64,000 nt of DNA from Opacimonas sp014872805 (GCA_014872805.1 WKFN01000010.1:41708-105707); one strand, 5' to 3'; numbered from the stretch's first letter, positions 47,499-56,173 are shown. Notes: generated by a model from the letters alone, not told the origin. Made by a program: numbers and translations.

Positions 47499-48413
47499 TT
47501 AGTGTTCATGCCCAGCCTCCGATTTTTTTAGATCTGCAACTAGCAGGTAGCTGTTCTTAACAACCACACTTTCGCCGACGTTCAAACCCTCGATGATAGC
47601 AATATTGATAGCGTCTGAAGCGCCAGTTTTTACGGCGCTAGGGTGGTATTCATTGCCTTCCTTAATAAAAACAACATCATTGCCTTCAAACTCTTGAATG
47701 GCTTCTTTTGGCACAACAATTGGAGCAGAGTGTTGACTAGTTGTAACCGCCCCTTTAATTGCTGAGCCAAGCGGCCAGTTTTTCGTTTTGTTATTTAATT
47801 TTACATATGCCAACGAATAAGGCTTGTCGTTTAGTGATGGTGTTAAATAGCTAATTTGCGCACTTTGATTAAATTCCGTGCTATGAATTAGCACCTGCTG
47901 GTCAACGTTAACCTTACTTAGCTGAGTAGGAAACACTGATAGTTGTGCCCAAACCACGTCAAAGTTGGCTATTGTCAGCAAGTTTTCACCGTTTGTAAGC
48001 TCGCCAATATTTGCTTGCCTAGCGACTATACGCCCAGACATTGGTGCTTTTATCGAATATTGGTTTAAGCTTTCATTGGATTCGATGACTACCAACGTTT
48101 CACTTTTTTTAACCTCTTCGCCGAGATTAACTTTTACTTCCTTAATAACACCATCGAATCTCGCATTAACATGTGCAAGAGAGGCAGGATCAGCGACAAT
48201 TTTTCCGTAAAGAATCTCTTCATTGCGAATAACTCCGCTGGTAACAACAATTGTTTCAATACCGTTTTGTTTAGCCATTTCAGCAGACATGGACACGAAC
48301 TCATCAGCATGTTCTTCACTGGCTGAAGTCGTGACGGAGGTGAAACCAATTACAGCAACAAGCATTAATTTGAAAAGACTGATTGGTACATTTAATTTTT
48401 TTATATTTTTCAT
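47499..48413 (-). CDS. czcB: CzcB-type membrane fusion protein (module A)
   Basis: 304-residue periplasmic adaptor with an N-terminal signal/anchor (about residues 12-30) and an acidic, His-containing stretch EEHADEFVSM. Lipoyl halves (AHVNARFDGVIKEVKVNLG, KAPMSGRIVARQANIG) and a beta-barrel domain follow. It lacks extra metal domains and ends KKSEAGHEH. 2 bp after czcC. Confidence 0.88.
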   Translation of the reverse strand: MKNIKKLNVPISLFKLMLVAVIGFTSVTTSASEEHADEFVSMSAEMAKQNGIETIVVTSGVIRNEEILYGKIVADPASLAHVNARFDGVIKEVKVNLGEEVKKSETLVVIESNESLNQYSIKAPMSGRIVARQANIGELTNGENLLTIANFDVVWAQLSVFPTQLSKVNVDQQVLIHSTEFNQSAQISYLTPSLNDKPYSLAYVKLNNKTKNWPLGSAIKGAVTTSQHSAPIVVPKEAIQEFEGNDVVFIKEGNEYHPSAVKTGASDAINIAIIEGLNVGESVVVKNSYLLVADLKKSEAGHEH

Positions 48414-48415
48414 GA

Positions 48416-49744
48416 TTAATTCTCGATAAAGCTTGAAAGTTGGCTTGCTGTATTGCCGAAAGAAATTAATGGAATGCCTGATAAGGACTCGATGGCGGCG
48501 CTTTGTTTGTGAACCTCACTTGCGGCAAAAATAAGCGCGTATTGCATCTCAATAAGCTCTTTTTGAACTGAAACTAGTTCCAAATAACTAAAGCGCCCGT
48601 CCGAGTAGGCTTTTTGCACTAATGACAAAGCACTTTCTTGTGGTGGAATAATACTAGTTTGTAAGGTTTCAACCGTAAGGCGAGCCTCTTCCTGAGCCGA
48701 ATAAAATGTCGCTAATTGGCTGTAAATTGCTCGCTCACTGGCTTTCTTTTGCTGCTCACCTTCATCGAGTATTGCTTTTTGGGATTGATAATTGCCTCTG
48801 TTTCTATCACTCGTAAATAGAGGGACGCTAAACCCTGCAACCAACGCAGTGTCATTGCTACCTTCAAGTCTTTTTACTCCTGCGCTCCACGTTATATTAG
48901 CGTGGCTTTGTGTGTTGATTGATTGTAATTGAGCTTGCTGAATTCTCGATTGCTCTGCATAAGCTAATATATGAGGGCTTTGAGAAAGTTGAGCCATGAT
49001 GTATTCGAGCGATATTGTTTTGGGAAACGCAAATAAATCGCCTGATACACGAGAGAATTGCGGTGATTGCTCTCCCCACATAATAGCTAACTTACGAACA
49101 CTGGCCTCTAACTGCTTGGAAATGGTTAGCGTCTTTAGTCTAGCTGTTGCTAAAGCTGCTTCTGCTCGCTTGCGCTCTGATGACGGTGCTGAACCAACAC
49201 GAACTTTTTTCGAGACGGTTTGATAGGTTTCTCTTGCTAGCTTTTCTGCATTTTCATTGACGAGCATGACTTGTTGCAAGGTTAAAACATCGATATAGCG
49301 AGCTGCTACTTCACCCAAAATATCGAGAGTTTGTATTCTTTTATCAACAGCTATAGCTTGCTGTTGGGCATTAACATAAAACTTTCTGCTATTTACTTTA
49401 TCACCCAACTCCACTACGGAAGATATCGACAAGGTTAATTCAGCGTCGTTGAATCCAGATACATCACCTGTACCTGCAAAGTTTTCCAATTCAACACTGA
49501 TGTTATATTCAGGTTTTAATCCTGCGGTAGCTAACTCGCCGTCTAAGCGCTTTTGTTTGTATTCAAAAGCCGTTAACTGTGGGTTGTTTGCAAGTGTTCG
49601 TTGTATCGCATCTGATAATGAAACTGAATCAATGGATAAGCCATTTGCAAATACGTTATTGGTTGTCACTAAAAATGACAACAGAAGCAACCGTTTTACT
49701 TTCTTCCAAGTAAGCACGGGAGCCTTAAAATAAGACATATTCAT
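48416..49744 (-). CDS. czcC: CzcC-type outer-membrane efflux channel (module A)
   Basis: 442-residue TolC-family protein with signal peptide (cleavage after NVFA) and two OEP repeats. Family features include LKPEYNISVELENFAGTGDVS and the second-repeat VAGFSVPLFTSDRNRGNY. In-frame starts at 49744 and 49738 are both possible. Paralogue of the channel at 60,266. Confidence 0.88.
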   Translation of the reverse strand: MNMSYFKAPVLTWKKVKRLLLLSFLVTTNNVFANGLSIDSVSLSDAIQRTLANNPQLTAFEYKQKRLDGELATAGLKPEYNISVELENFAGTGDVSGFNDAELTLSISSVVELGDKVNSRKFYVNAQQQAIAVDKRIQTLDILGEVAARYIDVLTLQQVMLVNENAEKLARETYQTVSKKVRVGSAPSSERKRAEAALATARLKTLTISKQLEASVRKLAIMWGEQSPQFSRVSGDLFAFPKTISLEYIMAQLSQSPHILAYAEQSRIQQAQLQSINTQSHANITWSAGVKRLEGSNDTALVAGFSVPLFTSDRNRGNYQSQKAILDEGEQQKKASERAIYSQLATFYSAQEEARLTVETLQTSIIPPQESALSLVQKAYSDGRFSYLELVSVQKELIEMQYALIFAASEVHKQSAAIESLSGIPLISFGNTASQLSSFIEN

Positions 49745-49813
49745 ATTTTGTCCTGTTTATTTTATGAAACGAGCGTTGGCTTCACCGCCTAACGCGCCAA
49801 TTAAATAAAAGGA

Positions 49814-50176
49814 CTAACTTTTGGGAGGTCGAAGTAATCTGGAAGGGGGAGCTTCAATGACTACTTTTAAATAATCAAATACCTGACTTGATTTGAAATC
49901 AATGTCTCTACTGATGTAAACATGCGTAGCAAACTGTACATGCGAGCCATTGCAGTGTCCGCAATGATGACAATCAGCGGGGTTGTGTTGGTCATTATCT
50001 GCTGATGATTGTATTAATTTTTCAGAAGAAATGTGGTCATCTAAAGCATGAACATGCTCGGTTTTTATATGCTCGGAATCAACAATATGAACATCAGCAA
50101 CTTTTGCCACAGCAGAAAATGACTGAAGTAATATCAGCACTATCATGATGTATGCAGGGAATTGTTTAATATTCAT
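49814..50176 (-). CDS. Small secreted Cys/His-rich protein preceding czcC (module A)
   Basis: 120 residues: signal peptide (cleavage after SAVA), several scattered His, a compact cluster ADCHHCGHCNGSH, and a C-terminus LLRPPKS. Its place just before czcCBA resembles CzcI-like proteins, but sequence identity to them cannot be claimed here. It has the same layout as the products of 29,469 and 61,631. Confidence 0.65.
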   Translation of the reverse strand: MNIKQFPAYIMIVLILLQSFSAVAKVADVHIVDSEHIKTEHVHALDDHISSEKLIQSSADNDQHNPADCHHCGHCNGSHVQFATHVYISRDIDFKSSQVFDYLKVVIEAPPSRLLRPPKS

Positions 50177-50221
50177 TTCGTTTCAACTATCTCTTAGTTA
50201 TGCCAATGTTAACACTATCGT

Positions 50222-51121
50222 TTAGCTTGCGTCACGACATTGCTCGTCTATGAACTCTATTTCAATTGTTGTATGAGCAAAATCAAACTCTTTAAGCTCC
50301 TGTCGCAACTCTAGCTTGTACGATTTCAGCTCTTCGTTAGATATTTCAGTGTTTAAAACAATATGGGCGGTTAAAACGTTGTGTTCACCATCAAGTGACC
50401 AGATGTGTAAGTGATGTACTTCACCCACAATGGCTTTAGAAACTATTTTCGATTTAATATTTTCAATAAGATCAATATCTGGTGTCGCTTGCAAGAAGAG
50501 CATAAGTGTCGTTTTCAGTGTTCTTACAACATTAAATAAAATAAAAAGGGTAAACCCAATTGATAAAATAGGGTCGAGTATGGGCCATTCAACAAACATC
50601 AATACGATTGATACAATAAATATAGCTATCCAACCTAAAACGTCTTCAAGCAAGTGCCAGTTTAAAACTCGTTCATTTAAGGTCTTTCCATGACTTAGCT
50701 TATAGGCAGCGTAACCTTTTACCACCATGCCAAAAATAGCTAATAAAAGCATTCCTTCGACTTGAGGCATTTCGGGGTTAGCTAATCTTGGTATGGCCTC
50801 AATTAGTATAAAAACAGAACCAACAGTTAATACCAAACCGTTAATCAATGCGCCAAGCAATGAAAAGCGCTTGTAACCATATGAAAACTGGCTAGAGGCA
50901 GGCTTGTTACTGAGCTTATTTAATCCCCATGCGGTGCCTATGGAGATGCTATCTCCTAAATCATGGATAGCATCTGCCATGATTGCCGTACTATTGGTTA
51001 ACCAACCTCCGATAAATTCGATGATGGTAAACGTGAGGTTTAGAAAAAAAGCCCAGCCAATGCGTCTCGAAGCGTCCTCATCATTGTGAGGGTGATCATG
51101 ACCGTGAGAGTGGTTATGCAT
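50222..51121 (-). CDS. CDF family cation efflux protein, long form (module A)
   Basis: 299 residues: His-rich N-terminus (MHNHSHGHDHPHNDEDASR), six membrane helices and a cytosolic C-terminal domain. The transport site has the Zn-type HxxxD pairs in ADAIHDLGDSISIG (TM2) and WHLLEDVLGWIAI (TM5). It would move Zn/Cd from cytosol to periplasm for pickup by CzcCBA. It overlaps the transglutaminase-like gene by 8 bp. Confidence 0.9.
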   Translation of the reverse strand: MHNHSHGHDHPHNDEDASRRIGWAFFLNLTFTIIEFIGGWLTNSTAIMADAIHDLGDSISIGTAWGLNKLSNKPASSQFSYGYKRFSLLGALINGLVLTVGSVFILIEAIPRLANPEMPQVEGMLLLAIFGMVVKGYAAYKLSHGKTLNERVLNWHLLEDVLGWIAIFIVSIVLMFVEWPILDPILSIGFTLFILFNVVRTLKTTLMLFLQATPDIDLIENIKSKIVSKAIVGEVHHLHIWSLDGEHNVLTAHIVLNTEISNEELKSYKLELRQELKEFDFAHTTIEIEFIDEQCRDAS

Positions 51122-51842
51122 GTTGAGCCTCGGCGGTTACATTTTTTCTTCTAAGCCTTTGTACATTCCAATTAATGATATGACGGATAAAGTTTTGGTA
51201 CGCCCAACGTTTAATACCCGTTAGATTGGTTCCCTGCTCAGCATAGAATTCATCGGGTGAGTCATAAAAGCCAAAGTCGTCGTGTATGCCTTCTTTTTGA
51301 ATATAAGTATCTTTACCAACCCAGTTCGTCTCTGGGTTACTTATGCAGGTAGTAGCTATTCCATAACCACAAAAATTATCTTTAGCTTGACTGAATTTGG
51401 ATTGAATTGAACTTAGGTAAGCTTCGTCGAGAATGAAGCCTTCTAAATTGATCCACTTACCTTCATAGAGCACTTCTACCCAGCTATGGATAATGGATTT
51501 TGGGGCAAGCCAAAATACATAAGAAGGAATAGCGCCTTTCTGAAGCTGTTGGTCAATCGTGAAACCATGAAATCGGCACTGAATACCAAGCGCTCGGAAT
51601 AGAGCCATTAACAAGTTTCCCTTGGTATTGCACTGTCCATAGCCATCCGCTAAAACTTCACTCGCAGATATATCATCGCTGCGGTTGTAACCAAACTGAA
51701 TCTCATCTTTAACAAAGGTGTAAGCAGCTCCTATTGTGTTGTATTCATCCATTGTATTCCAATTCCGATCTGCTATTAGAGATTGGATGCTGTGATCATC
51801 TAAGTCTAATATTTGTGTTTTCTCTAAATAATTAGCACTCAT
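51114..51842 (-). CDS. Transglutaminase-like domain protein (module A)
   Basis: 242-residue soluble protein with a transglutaminase/cysteine-protease-like core: Cys71 in DGYGQCNTKGNLLMALFRAL, His119 in IIHSWVEV and an acid in WINLEGFILDE (Glu134 or Asp139). No signal peptide, so cytosolic. AAAGGAG precedes the ATG. It lies between two CDF genes, coupled to the second; an orthologous gene at 54,470 also precedes a CDF gene. The substrate is unknown. Confidence 0.8.
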   Translation of the reverse strand: MSANYLEKTQILDLDDHSIQSLIADRNWNTMDEYNTIGAAYTFVKDEIQFGYNRSDDISASEVLADGYGQCNTKGNLLMALFRALGIQCRFHGFTIDQQLQKGAIPSYVFWLAPKSIIHSWVEVLYEGKWINLEGFILDEAYLSSIQSKFSQAKDNFCGYGIATTCISNPETNWVGKDTYIQKEGIHDDFGFYDSPDEFYAEQGTNLTGIKRWAYQNFIRHIINWNVQRLRRKNVTAEAQHA

Positions 51843-51854
51843 TATCCATCTCCT

Positions 51855-52508
51855 TTAAGAACATGATTTTGATTTACTTCCACTACAGCTATTGTTTTCG
51901 CTTGTTAACTCTGCGTTGCTCAGCTCTTTCTTCGCATCAGTAATAATCAGGTAAGCCCCTCTTAAAATTAGGGTTGCAATCACACTACCAATCACAATGT
52001 CAGGCCAGCGAGAATCAAGTAGCATCACTAAAACACCAGCAGCAATGACCCCCAAGTTTGCGATCACATCGTTGGCTGAAAATATCCAGCTTGCACGCAT
52101 ATGGACTTCACCATTGCTTTGCATTCTGATTAAAACTAAACAAATGACGTTTGCTATTAATGCTACAAAACCAAAGCCGATCATGAACCAAGAGTGAGGC
52201 TCACCTTCTCCGAGTCTTCTTACTATGTCAAAGATTACCAGTATTCCGAGTGTCAGCTGAAAGTAACCGCTGATAAGGGCTGCATTGGCTTTATGCTTTA
52301 AAGATCGGCTCACGGCATATAGAGCAATACCATAGACAATTGCGTCAGCCAGCATATCCATTGAATCTGCTATCAAAGCCGTTGAGTTTGCATATAGGCC
52401 CACAGTAATCTCAACGCAGAACATAACCGCATTAATACCTAGCAACCAATACAGCACATGTTTTTGTTTCGCATCTTTTAGTTCGACTTCGCAACCACAA
52501 CCACTCAT
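51855..52508 (-). CDS. CDF-type cation transporter, short form (module A)
   Basis: 217 residues with six membrane helices but no cytosolic C-terminal domain. Cys-rich ends (MSGCGCEVE, NNSCSGSKSKSCS) could bind metal. The sites read DxxxD in ADSMDMLADAIVYG and DxxxN in SANDVIANLGV, unlike the HxxxD of the long CDF, implying a different metal or rate. First gene of the operon, downstream of the MerR-type promoter. Confidence 0.85.
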   Translation of the reverse strand: MSGCGCEVELKDAKQKHVLYWLLGINAVMFCVEITVGLYANSTALIADSMDMLADAIVYGIALYAVSRSLKHKANAALISGYFQLTLGILVIFDIVRRLGEGEPHSWFMIGFGFVALIANVICLVLIRMQSNGEVHMRASWIFSANDVIANLGVIAAGVLVMLLDSRWPDIVIGSVIATLILRGAYLIITDAKKELSNAELTSENNSCSGSKSKSCS

Positions 52509-52540
52509 TGCACGGCCTTAGTTATTTGCTTGATAACTTA

Positions 52541-52571
52541 ACTATAAAGTCTATAGTGACTATAGAGTCAA
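52541..52571 (-). promoter_or_regulatory. MerR-type promoter/operator 1 (module A)
   Basis: Minus strand: -35 TTGACT (52571-52566), 19-bp spacer holding CTATAGTCACTATAG, -10 TATAGT (52546-52541). It drives the CDF-to-czcA operon, and the divergent regulator starts at 52591. Nearly identical sites occur at 54,408 and 62,940. Confidence 0.88.
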
Positions 52572-52590
52572 GATTTAGGACTAAAGTTTT

Positions 52591-52980
52591 ATGAAGATAG
52601 GTGAACTTTCAAAAACGACAGGGTGTTCGATACAAACAATTCGGTATTACGAGAAAGAAGGGTTGCTTTCAACTCCTGAACGTACTGAAGGGAATTACAG
52701 GTTATACGGTGAACGGGCTTTAAAAGAATTAGAGTTTATAAAGCATTGCCGAAGTTTGGATATCCCTCTAACAGATGTTAAACGCCTTATGGAACTGAAA
52801 AATAAGCCAGAAGAAAGCTGTGCAAGTGTTAATAAGCTCATTGCTCAACAATTGGCCTTAGTTAACAATCGAATGAGAGAACTCAAAGCACTAAAAGCTG
52901 AGCTTCAACAAATGGCAAGTTTGTGTACAACTGAAAACACCATTGAAGCGTGTGGAATAATTAAGTCACTTGATAGTTAG
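52591..52980 (+). CDS. MerR-family Cd/Pb/Zn-responsive regulator (module A)
   Basis: 129 residues, CadR/PbrR-like: HTH MKIGELSKTTGCSIQTIRYY, then LDIPLTDVKRLMELKNKPEESCASVN. Cysteines in SGC-type HTH (about 12), EESCASVN (about 78), SLC (112) and EAC (119) form a likely divalent-metal site. Divergent from the efflux operon it would activate. Very similar to the product of 54,001. Confidence 0.9.
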   Translation: MKIGELSKTTGCSIQTIRYYEKEGLLSTPERTEGNYRLYGERALKELEFIKHCRSLDIPLTDVKRLMELKNKPEESCASVNKLIAQQLALVNNRMRELKALKAELQQMASLCTTENTIEACGIIKSLDS

Positions 52981-53008
52981 AATTGTCATTCATTTTCTAT
53001 CCGTGTTG

Positions 53009-53110
53009 TGTACGAATAACTATATTTTATTACGTTCATGTACGAAATTTATTTAATGTACTTTCGTTCACTTGATTGTTAAGATGTACGAAAGTTACAG
53101 GTTTCGTATA
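53009..53110 (+). other. res recombination site (three subsites)
   Basis: Three pairs of inverted half-sites built on TGTACGAA(A): 53009-53038, 53039-53070 and 53085-53110. The last ends 1 bp before the resolvase ATG. Three adjacent dyads upstream of a serine resolvase are the classic res layout of Tn3-type cointegrate resolution. Confidence 0.75.
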
Positions 53111-53111
53111 T

Positions 53112-53452
53112 ATGAAAGTTGGTTTTGCAAGAGTTTCAACTAAAGAACAAGATTTAAATGTTCAACTGTCCAAGTTGGACGCTCAGGGCTGTGAAAAAAT
53201 ATTCCAAGGCAAACAGTCTGGTGCTTCGATTCGAAATGAAGAAAAGCTTTAGGAACTCATCGACTTTATCAGGGAAGGTGATGAAGTTATTGTTACTCGC
53301 CTCGACCGTTTGGGACGGTCGTTAAAATCTATTCTTGAGGCAATTGAAAGCATCCATAAGAAAGGCGCTTGTTTGAATATTATCGACGGCTCTCTCAATA
53401 CCAAAAATGATAATCCGTTTGCCACTGCCATGATCAACCTATGTGGAGTATT
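53112..53452 (+). pseudogene. Serine resolvase, 5' part (split and with internal stop)
   Basis: Frame from ATG 53112 reads MKVGFARVSTKEQDLNVQL, with the catalytic Ser of ARVST and the conserved TRLDRLGRSL. An in-frame TAG at 53250 interrupts it. After GVF at 53452 the sequence changes to the terminal repeat of an inserted element. The missing continuation, FAQLERDLI, is found at 63,435, 10 kb away. Confidence 0.88.
53449..53452 (+). repeat. Target-site duplication TATT, left copy
   Basis: TATT immediately outside the left terminal repeat; the same four bases follow the right terminal repeat at 63433-63436. Deleting the element plus one copy restores the resolvase codons GGA-GTA-TTC-GCT-CAA. 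Confidence 0.8.
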
Positions 53453-53478
53453 TGTGACTGTGCATAATGATTGAGATT
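53453..53478 (+). repeat. Left terminal inverted repeat
   Basis: Begins TGTGACTGTGCATAATGATT and continues GAGATT. Matches the reverse complement of 63407-63432 at 22 of 26 positions. A short palindrome TGAGAT...CTCA lies at its inner edge (53472-53485). Confidence 0.82.
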
Positions 53479-53795
53479 GATCTCATTTTAGACTGAAAGG
53501 TTTTAAAGGGATGCCGCCAATCTCTCTTTTTATGAAAGTATGATTTTTTAATCATAATATCTGAGACTCAATCAGTTATATTACGATAATTTGATGCTAT
53601 TTGCTAACGGCAGCTCCTCCGACATTGCGGACATTAGCATCAATGAATACCTTATGACTTCACTTAGCCAAAAGCGGAAGTTAGCTTTTGAGTTATTAAC
53701 GAAAATTCAGAGTGTAAAGCAGACGTTGAAGAGTCAATAATAAACTTCAATTTAAACACTCTAGTGCATTAACGGCTGCAACTAATTTTGTCGTT
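53475..53795. other. Non-coding stretch inside left end of element
   Basis: About 320 bp with stops in all frames read by eye. It holds the subterminal palindrome of the left end and a short inverted GCTAA/TTAGC motif near 53,601-53,638. No gene or transposase remnant was recognised. Confidence 0.5.
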
Positions 53796-53962
53796 CTAGA
53801 ATTGGCGGAATTTTGCTGTTCCATATGAGAAGTAAACACACCAGTCACCATTCAATAGTTTGGCAAAACCTTGTGTGACTCATACTTGTGATACCGCTGA
53901 CATGAATTTGTCAGCATTTCTTCCGTTTTTATCTGTCCACATTTAGGACATGCAATAGTCGA
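53796..53962 (-). pseudogene. Decayed GDCCVxC-type Cys-rich small protein gene
   Basis: Minus-strand reading gives STIACPKCGQIKTEEMLTNS, then CQRYHKYESHKVLP, and after a -1-type frameshift KLLNGDWCVYFSYGTAKFRQF. This matches the small metal-island family whose consensus is CPxCG, KTExMPTDACQ, GDCCVxCSYG, CPP. Here several cysteines are substituted (GDCC to GDWC), a stop TAA precedes the frame and no start codon remains. Clearly a relic. Confidence 0.7.
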
Positions 53963-54000
53963 TTAATGTTCTATATTCTGCCCGTATGCCTCTAACAGAG

Positions 54001-54390
54001 TTAACTATCTAGTGACTTAATGATCCCGCATGCTTCAATAGTATTGTTCGAACCACAAGCACTAGCCATCTGTTGTAATTCAGCTTTAAGCGCCCTTAAT
54101 TCTTTCATGCGTTTATTCACTAGTGCAAGTTGCTGATCAATTAATGCATTAACGCTAGAGCAGCTTTCTTCTGGCTTATTTTTTAATTCGATAAGACGTT
54201 TAATATCATTGAGTGATATATCTAGGCTGCGACAATGTTTTACGAACTCCAATTGTTTAAGTGCTTTACTATCATACAGCCTGAAATTACCTTCTGAACG
54301 GTTTGGATTTAACAGTAATCCTTCTCTTTCATAATATCTAATTGTTTGTATAGAACAGCCCGATTTTTTAGACAATTCGCCTATTTTCAT
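54001..54390 (-). CDS. MerR-family Cd/Pb/Zn-responsive regulator (module B)
   Basis: 129 residues, close paralogue of the 52,591 product: MKIGELSKKSGCSIQTIRYY, LDISLNDIKRLIELKNKPEE, and Cys in EESCSSVN, SACGSNN and EACGIIK. The frame extends upstream to 54519 across the promoter, but the ATG at 54390 (MKIGE) is the family start. Divergent from the transglutaminase-like gene, with the operator between. Confidence 0.9.
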   Translation of the reverse strand: MKIGELSKKSGCSIQTIRYYEREGLLLNPNRSEGNFRLYDSKALKQLEFVKHCRSLDISLNDIKRLIELKNKPEESCSSVNALIDQQLALVNKRMKELRALKAELQQMASACGSNNTIEACGIIKSLDS

Positions 54391-54407
54391 CAATTTCCCC
54401 CAGACAT

Positions 54408-54438
54408 TTGATTCTATAGTTACTATAGGGTCTGTAGT
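54408..54438 (+). promoter_or_regulatory. MerR-type promoter/operator 2 (module B)
   Basis: -35 TTGATT (54408-54413), 19-bp spacer with CTATAGTTACTATAG, -10 TGTAGT (54433-54438). Drives the transglutaminase-like and long CDF genes; the regulator lies on the other side. Confidence 0.87.
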
Positions 54439-54469
54439 ATAAGTATGCAACGAAAAGGATATATAAAAA

Positions 54470-55201
54470 ATGACCGAGATATATTTAAACAATACGAATA
54501 TCGTTAATTTTGAACACAAAGATATCCAATCCCTGATCGATCAGCGAGGATGGCAAAGCTTAGACGATTTCAACAAAATTGGAGCAGCATACCAATTTGT
54601 GAAAGATGAAATAATGTTTGGCTATAACAAGAGTGATGATATAGCAGCAAGCGATGTACTAGCAGATGGTTATGGGCAATGTAATACTAAGGGTAATCTG
54701 TTAATGGCGCTATTGCGTGGACTAGGTATCCAGTGTCGTTTCCATGGTTTTACCATTGATCAGCAATTACAAAAAGGGGCTATACCTAGCTATGTATTTT
54801 GGTTAGCACCTAAATACATCATTCATAGTTGGGTAGAAGTTTATTTCGATGGACGCTGGATAAACTTAGAGGGCTTTATATTGGATGAGCAATACTTAAG
54901 CTCACTACAGCAGAAATTTAGCCAAGCAAAAGATGACTTTTGTGTCTATGGTGTTGCAACAAAGTGTTTCTCTTCACCAAACACAAATTGGTGCGGCCAA
55001 GATACCTATATTCAAAAAGAAGGTATTCATGACGACTTTGGGCTTTATGATTCCCCTGATGAGTTTTATCTTGAAAAGGGTACTAATTTGTCGGGAGTAA
55101 AACGTTGGATGTATCAAGGTGTGATTCGCCATTTGATTAATATGAATGTATCAAAAATTAGAAATACAAAAGCACTGGAGGTACAAAATGCACAACCATA
55201 G
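54470..55201 (+). CDS. Transglutaminase-like domain protein (module B)
   Basis: 243 residues, about the same length as and strongly similar to the 51,114 product. It keeps the Cys (DGYGQCNTKGNLLMALLRGL), the His (IIHSWVEVYF) and the acid region (WINLEGFILDEQY). Conservation of all three in two diverged copies argues for an active cysteine enzyme. Cytosolic. The last 14 bp overlap the CDF gene. Confidence 0.82.
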   Translation: MTEIYLNNTNIVNFEHKDIQSLIDQRGWQSLDDFNKIGAAYQFVKDEIMFGYNKSDDIAASDVLADGYGQCNTKGNLLMALLRGLGIQCRFHGFTIDQQLQKGAIPSYVFWLAPKYIIHSWVEVYFDGRWINLEGFILDEQYLSSLQQKFSQAKDDFCVYGVATKCFSSPNTNWCGQDTYIQKEGIHDDFGLYDSPDEFYLEKGTNLSGVKRWMYQGVIRHLINMNVSKIRNTKALEVQNAQP

Positions 55202-56075
55202 TCACAGTCATCAGCATTCTAAAGATGATCGTATTGGTTGGGCATTTTTTCTGAATGTGACATTTACTATTATCGAATTTATAGGTGGTTGGCTCACTAA
55301 CAGTACTGCGATAATGGCAGATGCAGTTCACGATCTTGGTGATAGTCTTTCAATAGGTTTTGCGTGGATTTTAAGTCGTTTTTCAGATAAAGAAGCATCA
55401 GATAAGTTTAGTTATGGTTATCGTAGACTTACTCTCTTTGGCGCATTGATAAACAGTATTGTTTTAATCATTGGCTCAATTTGGATTTTATTTGAAGCAA
55501 TTCCAAGGCTGTCCAATCCTGAAATGCCTGTAGTCGAGGGGATGTTAGGGCTAGCGATACTCGGCGTTGCCGTTAACGGATATGCGGTATTAAAATTAAA
55601 AGCGGGTGAAACATTAAATGAGAAAGTGCTGACATGGCACCTTCTTGAAGATGTACTTGGATGGGTTGCCGTTCTTATAGTCTCTATCGTACTGTTGTTC
55701 GCTGAACTGCCGATATTAGATCCCCTTTTATCAATAGGGTTCACGCTGTTCATCTTGTTTAATGTTTTCAAAAACCTGAAATCAACACTCGTTTTATTTC
55801 TTCAAGCTGCACCCGATAAAGAGACTCAAAAGCGTATTAAACTATCACTAATGGAATTTCCTGAAGTTAATGGTATCCACCACATGCACTTTTGGTCACT
55901 AGATGGTGAAAGTCACGTTTTAACAGCGCACCTTGAGCTGAGTGACAACTTTGACGTTAAAGAATTAATTAGGCTTAAACAAGAAGTTGCAGCTAAATTA
56001 TCTTCCTATCATTTATCGCATACAACGATAGAGTTTGAGTTTTTAAATGAAAATTGTCGGGATGAAGCGCAGTAA
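55188..56075 (+). CDS. CDF family cation efflux protein, long form (module B)
   Basis: 295 residues with His-rich start (MHNHSHSHQHSKDD), six membrane helices and cytosolic C-terminal domain (HHMHFWSLDGESHVLTAHL). Zn-type sites ADAVHDLGDSLSIG and WHLLEDVLGWVAV. The ATG at 55188 overlaps the preceding gene and follows GGAGG; the frame opens at 55146. Confidence 0.9.
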   Translation: MHNHSHSHQHSKDDRIGWAFFLNVTFTIIEFIGGWLTNSTAIMADAVHDLGDSLSIGFAWILSRFSDKEASDKFSYGYRRLTLFGALINSIVLIIGSIWILFEAIPRLSNPEMPVVEGMLGLAILGVAVNGYAVLKLKAGETLNEKVLTWHLLEDVLGWVAVLIVSIVLLFAELPILDPLLSIGFTLFILFNVFKNLKSTLVLFLQAAPDKETQKRIKLSLMEFPEVNGIHHMHFWSLDGESHVLTAHLELSDNFDVKELIRLKQEVAAKLSSYHLSHTTIEFEFLNENCRDEAQ

Positions 56076-56107
56076 GCTTTATCAATAAAATGTTGGGCAT
56101 ACAATAT

Positions 56108-56156
56108 AAAAAGCAGCTTAATTAGGCATAACCTATTAATTAAGCTGCTTTTTGGG
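56108..56156. terminator. Bidirectional terminator between module B units
   Basis: Long stem AAAAAGCAGCTTAATTA (56108-56124) with its complement TTAATTAAGCTGCTTTTT (56136-56153). A-run and T-run on the two sides let it serve both the CDF gene and the convergent czcA. Confidence 0.85.
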
Positions 56157-56173
56157 CTTTAAATTTCGTCAGA

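Noticed and set aside
53601..53640. GCTAA...TTAGC segment as an integron attC site
   Set aside because: The expected core sites and paired R/L boxes are absent and no cassette structure surrounds it.
54391..54519. 43-codon upstream extension of the module B MerR gene
   Set aside because: It would run through the MerR operator and promoter; the ATG at 54390 gives the exact family N-terminus seen in the paralogue at 52,591.
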